Below, piece by piece: positions 24,736-33,898 of a stretch of 64,000 bases of DNA (position 1 is the first letter of the stretch; every line of letters begins with the position of its first letter). Source of the DNA: Methanococcoides sp. EBM-47 (GTDB taxonomy: Archaea; Halobacteriota; Methanosarcinia; Methanosarcinales; Methanosarcinaceae); the NCBI GenBank assembly GCA_001896725.1, contig MPPA01000033.1, positions 1 to 64,000 on the forward strand. Reading direction: 5' to 3'. The position numbers and the translations under genes were made by a program. The notes beneath the pieces are model-generated. The model was not told the DNA's origin. It did no database searches and saw only the letters and a program-made list of their open reading frames with translations.

Positions 24736-25968
24736 TTGTCAGCTAAGGATATCCTCACTATAGATGACTTTGATGTGAAAGGTAAAACAGTGCTGGTGCG
24801 AGTGGACATTAACACTCCCATGGACCCGGAAGGGAACATCCTGGACGATATGCGTATCAAAAGCCATATCCCCACGTTGTTAGACCTGCATGAGGCAAAA
24901 GTGGTACTGCTGGCTCACCAGAGCAGGCCTGGCAAAAAAGACTTCACTACTATGAAAGCACATGCTGCCCGGATGTCCCAGTATCTGGGCCGAGAAGTGA
25001 AATATGTGGACGATATTTTCGGCACGTGGGCAAGGAACAGCATCTCTGCCATGAAAAATGGCGATGTCATCCTGCTGGAGAATGTGAGGTTCTATTCTGA
25101 AGAGTCCATGGAAAGGCCTGCAGCAGAACATGCAAGGTCCCATCTGGTAAAAAAGCTCCTTCCGCATATTGACATTTTTCTCAACGATGCTTTTGCCGTG
25201 TCACACAGAGCTCATCTTTCCATATTAGGATTCACTGAAGTTCTTCCTACAGGTGCGGGAAGGGTCATGGAGAAAGAGGTCCTTTCTCTGGACAGGGGTA
25301 TAAAAGGTGGCGCACGCCCGTGTATCTTTGTGCTGGGCGGTGCAAAGGTGGACGATTCCCTGAAAGTCGCAGAGAACGTGCTAACCAATGGAGGTGCCGA
25401 TAGGGTCCTTTTTACCGGTGTGGTTGCAAACGTAATGCTTGCAGCCTCGGGTGTGGATATTGGCAAGGCAAACATGGATTTCATAGCATCCCAGGGATAT
25501 ACCGAGCAGATCGAAAAGGCCAGGAAAGTGCTTGAAAAATTCAATGGGAAGGTTTCTCTGCCGGTAGATGTGGCTCTGAGCGAGAACGGTAAACGCGTAG
25601 AGGTACAGGTCGAAGAGCTGCCCAATGGCAACTTGCCAATTTATGACATTGGGCTTGAGACGATAGTAGCTTTCTCCAAAGAGCTCAAAAATGCAAAAAC
25701 CGTGGTTCTCAACGGTCCTGCCGGGCTCTCCGAAATGGCTGATTTTTCTCTGGGCACGCATGAGATCATAAAAGCTGCTATTAACTCTGAATATTCCATA
25801 GCTGGCGGCGGCCATATCTCTGCTGAGATCCGCAACCTGGGTTTTGAGGAGCAGTTCTCACACTTAAGCACAGGCGGTGGTGCATGTATAGACTATCTTG
25901 CAGGAGAGAAGTTGCCAGGGGTCGTGGCACTTAAAGAAGCTGCTACCAAGCGTAAAATCAACAAATAA
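24736..25968 (+). CDS. pgk: Phosphoglycerate kinase, archaeal type
   Basis: Interconverts 1,3-bisphosphoglycerate and 3-phosphoglycerate in glycolysis and gluconeogenesis. The 410-residue protein has VRVDINTPMDPEG, DDMRIKSHIPTL, GGAKVDDSLKV (nucleotide domain), NGPAG and GGGHISAEI. The start is TTG at 24736 with GGTGA 8 nt upstream; the next ATG lies inside the conserved substrate-binding block and cannot be the start. AMMECR1 follows after a short gap on the same strand. Confidence 0.96.
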   Translation: MSAKDILTIDDFDVKGKTVLVRVDINTPMDPEGNILDDMRIKSHIPTLLDLHEAKVVLLAHQSRPGKKDFTTMKAHAARMSQYLGREVKYVDDIFGTWARNSISAMKNGDVILLENVRFYSEESMERPAAEHARSHLVKKLLPHIDIFLNDAFAVSHRAHLSILGFTEVLPTGAGRVMEKEVLSLDRGIKGGARPCIFVLGGAKVDDSLKVAENVLTNGGADRVLFTGVVANVMLAASGVDIGKANMDFIASQGYTEQIEKARKVLEKFNGKVSLPVDVALSENGKRVEVQVEELPNGNLPIYDIGLETIVAFSKELKNAKTVVLNGPAGLSEMADFSLGTHEIIKAAINSEYSIAGGGHISAEIRNLGFEEQFSHLSTGGGACIDYLAGEKLPGVVALKEAATKRKINK

Positions 25969-26000
25969 GTATCCATCGATAATAAGTGAGTGTGGGAATC

Positions 26001-26606
26001 ATGCTAACAATAACTGAGGGAAAAATAGCTGTGCAACTTGCACGCGATACTATCAAGGCATATTTTGTTACAGGGAAGACGATGAATGGCTCTGAAACAG
26101 AGCTCCCTAATGTCTTTGAAGAAAAAAGAGGCGTATTTGTTACGCTTACAGAAAACGGTATGCTCAGAGGTTGCATTGGGCATCCGTATCCTGAATCCAC
26201 ACTTAAGTATGCTATCACGGATTCTGCCATCTCCGCAGCTTTCCGGGACCCTCGTTTTCCACCGCTGCATATTGATGAACTTGATAAGGTGGAAATAGAA
26301 GTGACAGTTCTCACTCCTCCTGAAAGAATTAAAGCTGCACCAAAAGACCTCCCTTCAAAAATAGAGATCGGGAAACATGGGCTTATTGTGAAGAAAGGTT
26401 ATCGTCAGGGCCTTCTTCTGCCCCAGGTAGCCCCTGAGAACGATATGGATGAGGTGGATTTTCTCGGTCATACGTGTCTGAAGGCAGGATTGGAACCCGA
26501 TGCATGGCTTACAGGTGCCGATGTTTACTCTTTTGAAGGTCAGATTTTCTCAGAAGCCACACCTAACGGTGAAGTTATAGAAAAACACTTTGAAAAGAAG
26601 AAGTGA
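26001..26606 (+). CDS. AMMECR1 domain protein
   Basis: A 201-residue protein of the AMMECR1/MEMO-associated family, conserved in archaea and eukaryotes, with the signature GMLRGCIGHPYPESTL near residue 50, followed by SAAFRDPRFPPL and a C-terminal LPQVAPEN. Biochemical role is not established in the family; recent work connects it with radical SAM or RNA-related functions, but nothing in this window settles it. The ATG at 26001 is preferred over an upstream GTG. It lies 32 nt after pgk, likely the same transcript. Confidence 0.9.
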   Translation: MLTITEGKIAVQLARDTIKAYFVTGKTMNGSETELPNVFEEKRGVFVTLTENGMLRGCIGHPYPESTLKYAITDSAISAAFRDPRFPPLHIDELDKVEIEVTVLTPPERIKAAPKDLPSKIEIGKHGLIVKKGYRQGLLLPQVAPENDMDEVDFLGHTCLKAGLEPDAWLTGADVYSFEGQIFSEATPNGEVIEKHFEKKK

Positions 26607-26739
26607 CCTTTACTAACTTTATTGTTCCACAACTGCAATGGTCGTAAAGGATATGGAATTAAAGATCTGATCTATGACAGTTATAAATAAGGTTGATGTA
26701 TGTACAATTTCTGAAAGGCATAATGTTAGGTAAGCCTGT

Positions 26740-27168
26740 TCATAAATATCCCTCCAGTGAAGAGAACAGCTCCTGAATATCTTTTTTAAGCGCATCCAAT
26801 GAAACTTCTATCATAAGATTGACATTTCCTTCCGGACCGAAGGTCCTGAAATCTGTGCGCAGGCCCAGGAGATCCTTACCTTTTGCGTAAGCATAACCTA
26901 TCTCCCAGGCAGTGCCGGAATCCACATCACTTCCCCCGTCAAGCACTGCTACCACGATGTCACAATCATCGATACCTTTCACATCGTTCCTGAAGATGTT
27001 CTTCTGCTTCACCTCAAGCCTGGTTTCTGCATCATCATTGCCATCTTCCTGCGGCAGGAACACCGAGAAACCTTTTTCCACGAGCTTGTCGCGCAAATAT
27101 ACATTAAAGTCCCTTTCAGCTTTTGAAAAGAGAGGGCCTGCAAGATAAATTTTCTTTTTGACTGGCAT
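26740..27168 (-). CDS. Nucleoside 2-deoxyribosyltransferase-like protein
   Basis: A 142-residue protein of the NDT family. IYLAGPLFSKAERDF at the N-terminus binds the nucleoside sugar; DDCDIVVAVLDGGSDVDSGTAWEIGYAYAKGK carries the catalytic Glu region. Members exchange bases on deoxyribonucleosides or hydrolyse (d)NMPs (Rcl/DNPH1-like). Several upstream starts exist, but AGGA lies 9 nt before the ATG at 27168 and this start gives the family length. Substrate undetermined. Confidence 0.85.
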   Translation of the reverse strand: MPVKKKIYLAGPLFSKAERDFNVYLRDKLVEKGFSVFLPQEDGNDDAETRLEVKQKNIFRNDVKGIDDCDIVVAVLDGGSDVDSGTAWEIGYAYAKGKDLLGLRTDFRTFGPEGNVNLMIEVSLDALKKDIQELFSSLEGYL

Positions 27169-27279
27169 ATGGACCATTCCTACTGGAGCAAAATCTCTAC
27201 TTTTAGTGTTCTTTATAGATAAACATGACCCGGAAGATCTATGGATATAAAATACTGCTTTGATAAGTTTAAAAGACAC

Positions 27280-27314
<35 letters not shown>

Positions 27315-27389
27315 CATGTATTTCTTGTATATTTCAAATTCTTGACCTTACAATGATGAGCATGTTCATTTAATTGCACTTCTTTTAAA

Positions 27390-29021
27390 TCACTTCTGGA
27401 ACATGAGCACGCTCAGGAAAAGGGATGCTAAGAACCCTATTGTCCCAAGTATCATTGTGTTGTTCTCCCCCTGTATTATCAAGTATGCAGAGATCAGAGC
27501 CACTACTGCAAGGAACAGGTTCCTGGTCAATCTGTCAAGCAGTCTGTATCGTTTCACCTTATATGTGCTTTCTTGGAGTTTTTCAAATCTGTATCCTCTA
27601 ATGGTCTCAATGACATCATTGATACCTGCAGGAAAGTCTCTAAAGATCTCCAGATATCTATCCCCTTCAAGCTGAACAGCTTCAAAAGCTTTTTTTGGGG
27701 CGTATCGATCCCTTAAGGCTTTTGAGATAACAGGTTTTGCTACATCCATCAGATTAAATTCCGGATCAAGGTCCAAACAAACAGATTCTATAAGCATCAA
27801 TGATTTTTCCAGTGTGGAGAACTCACTTGGCAGAGACATGTTATATTTCAGGGCGATCTTTGCATAATTGTCACTTTTCCTTTCTCTAAACCCATATTTC
27901 TGATCGGCTATCAGATCGTCCATGTCCCGTCTGAACCTGCTGATATCCACCTCTTCTTTACGCAACTTTCCTATCTTCAGGAACGCATCCGAGGCGATCT
28001 CCACATTTCCGGTATACACTCCATAGAACAGATTGAGCATATCTCGTTTAAGTTCATTGTCCAGCTTGTCCACAGCACCAAAATCAATGAAAGCAATTTT
28101 TCCTTCCTTCACGATAATGTTTCCGCCATGCGGGTCTGCATGATAGAACCCATCGATGTATACCTGTTTCAGGTAACTGCTGGCAATTAGCTTTGCATAG
28201 TGTGTTCTAGTTGCCAGGTCCACGTATTTCAGGTCCTTGACCTGTACTCCTTCCACAAAGTCCATCACAAGGATGTTTTCCCGGCTGTAGTCAGTATAAA
28301 CCCTTGGCACCAAAACATTTTCATCATCTTTGAAATTTTCATAGAAACGCATCATGTTCCTGGCTTCTATTCTGTAATCCAGTTCACTGATAAGCACTTC
28401 TCTGAATTCCCTCAGGAAACCCTCTACATCAAAATTATTTCCAAGACCAACGATCTTCACTATCAAGGGTTTTATGTCTTCGATGATGGCAAGATCAAGG
28501 TTCATGATATCAATGAGGCCCGGACGGGATATTTTCACTGCCACTTCTTTTCCGTTCAATACGCCTTTGTATACCTGTCCGATCGAAGCACTGGCTATGG
28601 GTTTAGTGTCAAATTCATCAAAGATCTCAAGTATATCCTGAGCTTCATAGTTAATGCCCATATTTTCGTTCTTATTGTCAAGTGCACTGCACGCGCAGCC
28701 AGTTTCAAATGAAGGTCTCATCTGGTCGAAATCAAGAGGTTTTACCTTGTCCTGTAGCTTTTGCAGTTCGATGACGTATGCCCTGGGAACAATGTCTGGC
28801 CGCCTGCTTAACATTTGTCCGAGCTTTATAAAACTGGGACCAAGTTCTTCAAATGCATCACGGAGTTTTGCTGCACCTTCACGGGCTTCAAGATCAAGGT
28901 TGCATGTACATTTATTGTTGGATATGTGATTGCGTTTTATATCTTTATATAACAGAAAAAATAGATTATATTTGATGAATACCCGGAAGATCGTGAGATA
29001 TCTGCGTGTTTTTTTGAACAT
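27390..29021 (-). CDS. UbiB/ABC1 (ADCK) atypical protein kinase-like protein
   Basis: A 543-residue member of the UbiB/COQ8 family. The KxGQ motif FIKLGQMLSRRPD is at about 62-74, the Ala-rich loop is PIASASIGQVY, the catalytic loop HADPHGGNI and metal motif IDFGAVD are present, and two hydrophobic C-terminal segments form a membrane hairpin. In bacteria and mitochondria these ATPases support isoprenoid quinone synthesis; in Methanosarcinales a link to methanophenazine or other prenyl lipids is plausible but inferred. The two cysteines in GCACSALD near 107 are an unusual insertion. Confidence 0.93.
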   Translation of the reverse strand: MFKKTRRYLTIFRVFIKYNLFFLLYKDIKRNHISNNKCTCNLDLEAREGAAKLRDAFEELGPSFIKLGQMLSRRPDIVPRAYVIELQKLQDKVKPLDFDQMRPSFETGCACSALDNKNENMGINYEAQDILEIFDEFDTKPIASASIGQVYKGVLNGKEVAVKISRPGLIDIMNLDLAIIEDIKPLIVKIVGLGNNFDVEGFLREFREVLISELDYRIEARNMMRFYENFKDDENVLVPRVYTDYSRENILVMDFVEGVQVKDLKYVDLATRTHYAKLIASSYLKQVYIDGFYHADPHGGNIIVKEGKIAFIDFGAVDKLDNELKRDMLNLFYGVYTGNVEIASDAFLKIGKLRKEEVDISRFRRDMDDLIADQKYGFRERKSDNYAKIALKYNMSLPSEFSTLEKSLMLIESVCLDLDPEFNLMDVAKPVISKALRDRYAPKKAFEAVQLEGDRYLEIFRDFPAGINDVIETIRGYRFEKLQESTYKVKRYRLLDRLTRNLFLAVVALISAYLIIQGENNTMILGTIGFLASLFLSVLMFQK

Positions 29022-29378
29022 TTAAGGATAATGATGTCTTTTAGTAAATATATGTTCGCAATGTCCTAGTGCTCACGCGTCATTCCAGGCAAGCTTTTTA
29101 TCATAGAGCACAATCAAATAGCTCTGATGCTCATTAATATTGTGTGATGGGTCCATCAGGGAAATCCTATGAAAAAAGATATTTTATGTGAAATGGGATA
29201 CTTGGCAGGTACATGGTCGTGACGGTCAGTGAGGGCCCATTGTTCATAAATGATGACAATTGTAGGCGAATATATAGGATGTACTATGTTAGATGATCTT
29301 TATGCTATATCTTCATAGGATTCAATATATTTATCATACAATAAGGAGAACATGTATAAAGGAAGATGATAGAGGAAG
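29022..29378. other. Divergent intergenic region with a five-codon leader ORF
   Basis: Holds promoters for ubiB (left) and the sensor kinase (right). A short hairpin TGATGG / CCATCA lies at 29145-29158. Just before the kinase, AAGGAGA (29343-29349) precedes ATG 29352 of a five-codon frame (MYKGR) ending in TGA TAG, 7 nt upstream of the kinase start. No RNA gene recognised. Confidence 0.45.
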
Positions 29379-32015
29379 ATGGCAGATACTGATATAATTT
29401 GGCAGTTGCAAGCTGGAGATCATGTAGCTCTGTTATATGGTACCACCTTTGAGCTGATCGATACAGTGACGAACTATGTGCAATCCGGTATAGATAACGG
29501 TGGAAGCTGTATCATTTCCATGCCTTCAAAGCTAGCAGAAGAAACCATTGATGCATTTACGGAGATGGGCATGGATGTGTCTGATCTTATGTTGAAAGGT
29601 CAGCTTCAGCTAATATCTTCTGATATCTTACCGTCCGTTTCACGAACATTTGATGTCCTAGGACCAGATGAAGTAAAAAAAATCAGTGATAGAACAAAAA
29701 GTGCCGGATATACAGAACTACGGATGGTATCGTTCCCTGCATCAACAGCTAAGGAAGGATGGTCACTTTTCCTCTCACATGAAAAGAACGTTCGGCAGGT
29801 GATCAAAAGTAGTGGCGCTATTATGATGCGTGCTTTTCCCAAGGATTCCCTTTCTGGTTCCCAAATGCTGGATGTGCTTGGGTTTTATGATAAGGTGATG
29901 ATGAGAAACCAAGGAACCTTATCCTCTATAAGCGCATATCAGGATCGAATTCAGGTGAATGATCAGTGCTCTGAAAAACTTGGCCTTTATAATAGTATCC
30001 TTAGTAAAATGTGGACAGGTTTGTGGGTAATAGACCGGAATAACAGGGTAGTTTTCTTTAATCCAGGTATGGAAGCAATTTCAGGGATTTCCAGAGAACA
30101 GGTACTTGGAAATGATCTGTTTGATTTAGTAAAGGATATGGCTATAGATGCAGGTGAAAAGTTCCTTAGTGTTTTCCATAAAGCAAAAAACACTAGAAAA
30201 GCCGTGTCTTATGATCTTTTGCCATTTGTGAACCCCGAAGAGGGTCTACTGTATCAAAGCGGCGTAATGTACCCTCTTTTTGATATCTCAGGTGAATATG
30301 AAGGTATGGCGGGAACGGTAGAAGATATAACCGAAAGGAAAAGAGCAGAAGAGGCATTGATCGCAGCTGAAGAGAAATATCGTCTGATATTTGAGAACTC
30401 TCCTCTTGGCATATTCCATTTCGATGATAAGGGTACTATTACTCATTGTAATGACAGGTTCCTCAAGATCGTGGGTGCCACAAAGGATAAGCTTATCGGT
30501 TTCAGTATGGTCACTTCCATAAAGGATGAACAGATGGCGGAAGCTGTAAGATCGGTGCTTTCCAGACAGTTGGGGCATTATGAGGGAGAATACAGGTCAG
30601 TGATAAGTGGCAAGATCACCCCTATCAAGGCTGATTATAGTCCAAACATATCTCCAGATGGCAAGCTTCTTGGTGGGATTGGGATATTTGAGGATATCAC
30701 TGAAAGGAAAAAGGCTGAAGAAGCATTGAAGCTTGATGATTCCAGATTACAGGCCTTGCTGAAACTGAGTCAGATGGCTGATACTTCCCTTAAGGAAATA
30801 GCTGATTTTGTTCAGGAAGAAGCAGTGAGGCTCACACAGAGTAAACTAGGATATCTGGCTTTTATCAACGAAGAGGAGACTGTGTTTTCCATGTATTCTT
30901 GGTCCAAAAGTTCTTGGTCCAAAGGTGCCATGGAAGAGTGCAAGCTTGCAGATATGAATATTGATTATGAGGTGAGCTCTATCGGGTTGTGGGGTGAGGC
31001 TATCAGGCAACGTAAGCCCATCATTACCAATGACTATTCTGCTCCTAGTTTATGGAAGAAAGGCTATCCTGAAAACCATGTAAAAATAACAAGGCACATG
31101 AACATACCGGTATTTGACGGAGATAGGATAGTAGCAGTTGCCGGGGTGGGTAACAAAGAAACAGATTATGATGAATCTGATGTGAGACAACTTACGCTGC
31201 TTATGGCAGGTATGTGGCGCCAAGTTCAGCGCAAGAGGGAAGGGGACCGTCTCAAAAAATATACTGAGGACCTGGCCAAAGCTAATGAGGAGCTTTCAAA
31301 GGCTAACGAGGAACTAAAATCCCTGGACCGCATGAAGGATGAGTTCTTGTCTAATGTAAGTCATGAGTTCAAGACACCTCTTACATCTATCAGAGGATAT
31401 AATCAGCTTGTCATTGATGGGACCCTCGGCGAGATCAACGATCAGCAAAAAAAGGCCATGGACACTGCCATCCGCAATACAGACAGGCTTCGGCGTCTTG
31501 TGGATTCACTGCTCTACCTGAGCAGGACCCAAGTAGGGAAGATGAGGTATTATTTCGAAAAACTGCAGCTTGAAGAGCTTATCAATAACTGTGTCCATGA
31601 TCAGCTCTTGCAGGCAAAGAACAAGGGTATTTCACTTCAAACGAACATTGGAGAAATTCCGCCGATCAGAGGAGATAAGGACAAACTGACAGATGTGCTG
31701 ATAAATCTTATTGACAATGCCCTTAAGTTCACTTCAGAACATGGAAAGGTCACTGTTAGTGCAAGCAAAATACCCGAGGGTGTCCATATTCAAGTCAGGG
31801 ACACTGGTATAGGTATACCCGCTGACCAGCTACCCCATCTGTTCCAGAGGTTCTACCAGGTCGATTCATCTGCCAGCAGAAGGTATGGAGGTACAGGGCT
31901 GGGATTGTATATCTCCAGAACTATAGTGGAAGCACATGGAGGAAAGATCTGGATAGAGAGCGAAGAAGGCAAAGGTACCACAGTTCATGTAGAACTGCCT
32001 CAGTGGCAGAAGTAA
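29379..32015 (+). CDS. MEDS-PAS-PAS-GAF sensor histidine kinase
   Basis: An 878-residue cytosolic sensor kinase without membrane segments. Residues 12-180 form an MEDS domain (methanogen/methylotroph DcmR sensory; HVALLYGTTFELIDTVTNYV at its start). PAS domains span about 205-325 and 330-445, a GAF domain about 455-615, then HisKA with the phospho-acceptor His662 in NVSHEFKTPL and HATPase with NLIDNALKFT near 776, DTGIGIP near 808 and GGTGLGL near 837. A C1-compound signal is suggested by the MEDS family name and distribution. No response regulator is adjacent. Confidence 0.92.
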   Translation: MADTDIIWQLQAGDHVALLYGTTFELIDTVTNYVQSGIDNGGSCIISMPSKLAEETIDAFTEMGMDVSDLMLKGQLQLISSDILPSVSRTFDVLGPDEVKKISDRTKSAGYTELRMVSFPASTAKEGWSLFLSHEKNVRQVIKSSGAIMMRAFPKDSLSGSQMLDVLGFYDKVMMRNQGTLSSISAYQDRIQVNDQCSEKLGLYNSILSKMWTGLWVIDRNNRVVFFNPGMEAISGISREQVLGNDLFDLVKDMAIDAGEKFLSVFHKAKNTRKAVSYDLLPFVNPEEGLLYQSGVMYPLFDISGEYEGMAGTVEDITERKRAEEALIAAEEKYRLIFENSPLGIFHFDDKGTITHCNDRFLKIVGATKDKLIGFSMVTSIKDEQMAEAVRSVLSRQLGHYEGEYRSVISGKITPIKADYSPNISPDGKLLGGIGIFEDITERKKAEEALKLDDSRLQALLKLSQMADTSLKEIADFVQEEAVRLTQSKLGYLAFINEEETVFSMYSWSKSSWSKGAMEECKLADMNIDYEVSSIGLWGEAIRQRKPIITNDYSAPSLWKKGYPENHVKITRHMNIPVFDGDRIVAVAGVGNKETDYDESDVRQLTLLMAGMWRQVQRKREGDRLKKYTEDLAKANEELSKANEELKSLDRMKDEFLSNVSHEFKTPLTSIRGYNQLVIDGTLGEINDQQKKAMDTAIRNTDRLRRLVDSLLYLSRTQVGKMRYYFEKLQLEELINNCVHDQLLQAKNKGISLQTNIGEIPPIRGDKDKLTDVLINLIDNALKFTSEHGKVTVSASKIPEGVHIQVRDTGIGIPADQLPHLFQRFYQVDSSASRRYGGTGLGLYISRTIVEAHGGKIWIESEEGKGTTVHVELPQWQK

Positions 32016-32115
32016 TTGGTCATTAGCATAAGGAATTTAAAGAGGGTATCATTATCTGTTCTGCTGTACAAGTGTCTCTTTCTGGTCACCGTATAACTAG
32101 CTCAGGTGTTATAAA

Positions 32116-33171
32116 ATGAAAGTGATAATCATTGGTGGATTTCTCGGAAGCGGAAAAACGACAACGTTGATAAGTCTTGGCAAACACATGGTGAAAAATG
32201 GCCATAGGGTTGCTATAATAGTGAACGAGATCGGTGAAGTGGGGGTAGATGGAGAGACTTTGTCAGGTTTAGGACTTATTGCAAAAGAGCTGACAAGCGG
32301 ATGCATTTGTTGTACACTTAGGATCAGCATGGAGTATACATTACAGATCCTGAAAGAAGAGTACGATCCCGATGTGTTGATCATCGAGCCAACCGGTATT
32401 GCTCTTCCTCTGCAGATCAAGGAACATGTGGCTTTGATGGAATTGCCTGACCTTTCGTTTGCTCCTGTGGTCACTATTGTGGATGCCAGCAGGTTCGATG
32501 TGGAGCTTTCCCAAGTGCCCAGGTTCATCATGATGCAGATCAAGGAAGCTGAGATCCTGTGTGTGAACAAGATCGATCTCGTGGACAGGGAAAAGCTGGT
32601 CAATGTGACAGAACGGCTGATGGATGCAAATCCTGATGCACTTATTGTGGAATTCTCTGCCAGACAGGCAGATACACAGTTCATAAGGTTCATAGACCTG
32701 CTGGCAGAAGAAGGTACTGCCCGCCATGCAGGTGAGAACAGAAATTCCATTGAGCTGTCCCAGGTATCTAGTTATTCAGGTAAATATTCCATTGATGTTC
32801 ATGGGCTTGATAGGAACGATATGGCAGTCACGGTCCTTAAAATGTTGGAAGAAGTGAAAGAAAGGATCGAATCGATCAATCCTGTATTTATAGGTCATGT
32901 GAAGATCTCCCTGAATTTAGGAAAGGATCTGATCAAGGGTAGCCTGACATCTTCTCAGGGAGAGCCTCTGATAGAGCTGTTTGAAAGTCCGGGGCAGGAC
33001 CATGGGCAACTGAAGTTCCTTTCTGCGGTCACTCAAGTGAGTAGATCAGATCTGATCAGTATTGTTGATTCTGCCATTCGCAGCAACCTGAATAAAAGGA
33101 ATGCGGCATATGAAGCTGAAGCTGTAAACCCTGCAGACGGTCTGATCAGTATAGCCGGGAGCAAGAAGTGA
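32116..33171 (+). CDS. CobW/HypB/UreG-family GTPase (COG0523 type)
   Basis: A 351-residue G3E P-loop GTPase. Walker A GGFLGSGKTT is at 7-16, the metal-binding GCICC motif is near 62, EPTG follows, and NKIDLVD is the guanine-specificity motif. COG0523 proteins act as metallochaperones for zinc, cobalt or other metals. In methylotrophic methanogens related proteins are found near corrinoid methyltransferase genes. Here no such gene is adjacent, so the metal and client are unknown. Confidence 0.9.
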   Translation: MKVIIIGGFLGSGKTTTLISLGKHMVKNGHRVAIIVNEIGEVGVDGETLSGLGLIAKELTSGCICCTLRISMEYTLQILKEEYDPDVLIIEPTGIALPLQIKEHVALMELPDLSFAPVVTIVDASRFDVELSQVPRFIMMQIKEAEILCVNKIDLVDREKLVNVTERLMDANPDALIVEFSARQADTQFIRFIDLLAEEGTARHAGENRNSIELSQVSSYSGKYSIDVHGLDRNDMAVTVLKMLEEVKERIESINPVFIGHVKISLNLGKDLIKGSLTSSQGEPLIELFESPGQDHGQLKFLSAVTQVSRSDLISIVDSAIRSNLNKRNAAYEAEAVNPADGLISIAGSKK

Positions 33172-33273
33172 ATCGCTTTGCATCTTTTTATTTACTTTTG
33201 CTCCATGTTCTTTTAAAATAAACAAAACCGAAAAGCATTATAAGTCTGCAAGACCTGTTTTATATGGTAAAAG

Positions 33274-33732
33274 TTGGTCATTTGCTTAGAAGGGGATGGT
33301 ATCCTGGGTGTAAAAATAGGTGACATAGTTGCAGTAGAATATATTGGTACACTTGATAACGGAGGGGTCTTCGATAGCTCTGAAAGTCAGGGTGGTCCTC
33401 TGGAATTTAAGGTTGGTGGCGGTCAGGTATTACAAGGTTTCGAAGATGCCATATTGGGCATGGAGATAGGGGACAAAAGGGCCATAGTACTTGAGCCTTC
33501 TCAAGGTTATGGTGAATATAGCAAGAATCTAGTAGAAACCATTCCCAGATCCTCTATTCCTAACAATGAGAAGTTAACAAAGGACACGATGCTGCTGGTA
33601 AGTCTACCCGATGGTTCCAAGATGCCAGCCACTATCATCGCCATTAACGAGGAAAGTGTTACTCTTGACATGAACCATCCACTGGCCGGTGAAGCGCTGC
33701 ACTTTGAGATAAAGGTTGTGGGAATAAGCTGA
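33274..33732 (+). CDS. FKBP-type peptidyl-prolyl cis-trans isomerase (SlyD-like)
   Basis: A short archaeal FKBP with an IF (insert-in-flap) domain, up to 152 residues. VAVEYIGTLDNGGVFDSS and VLQGFEDAILGMEIGDKR are the PPIase active-site blocks, and LEPSQGYGEY leads into the chaperone insert. The start is uncertain: the only conventional in-frame start is TTG at 33274, while a CTG at 33304 sits 9 nt behind AAGGGG and better fits family N-termini (GVKIGDIVAVEY). An ATG at 33295 is out of frame. Confidence 0.88.
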   Translation: MVICLEGDGILGVKIGDIVAVEYIGTLDNGGVFDSSESQGGPLEFKVGGGQVLQGFEDAILGMEIGDKRAIVLEPSQGYGEYSKNLVETIPRSSIPNNEKLTKDTMLLVSLPDGSKMPATIIAINEESVTLDMNHPLAGEALHFEIKVVGIS

Positions 33733-33898
33733 TTTCTTGTTTTTTCTCGGTTTTATTTAATTTTTTTTTGTATGTGTGCTAATGCAATATACTTATATTA
33801 GATAAGGAGTATGATGTTCGCTTAATCTCATATAGAGATCATATTATTCATATTCAATAAATTTTAGGTATTTATTTTATCAACTGGTGATATTAAAA

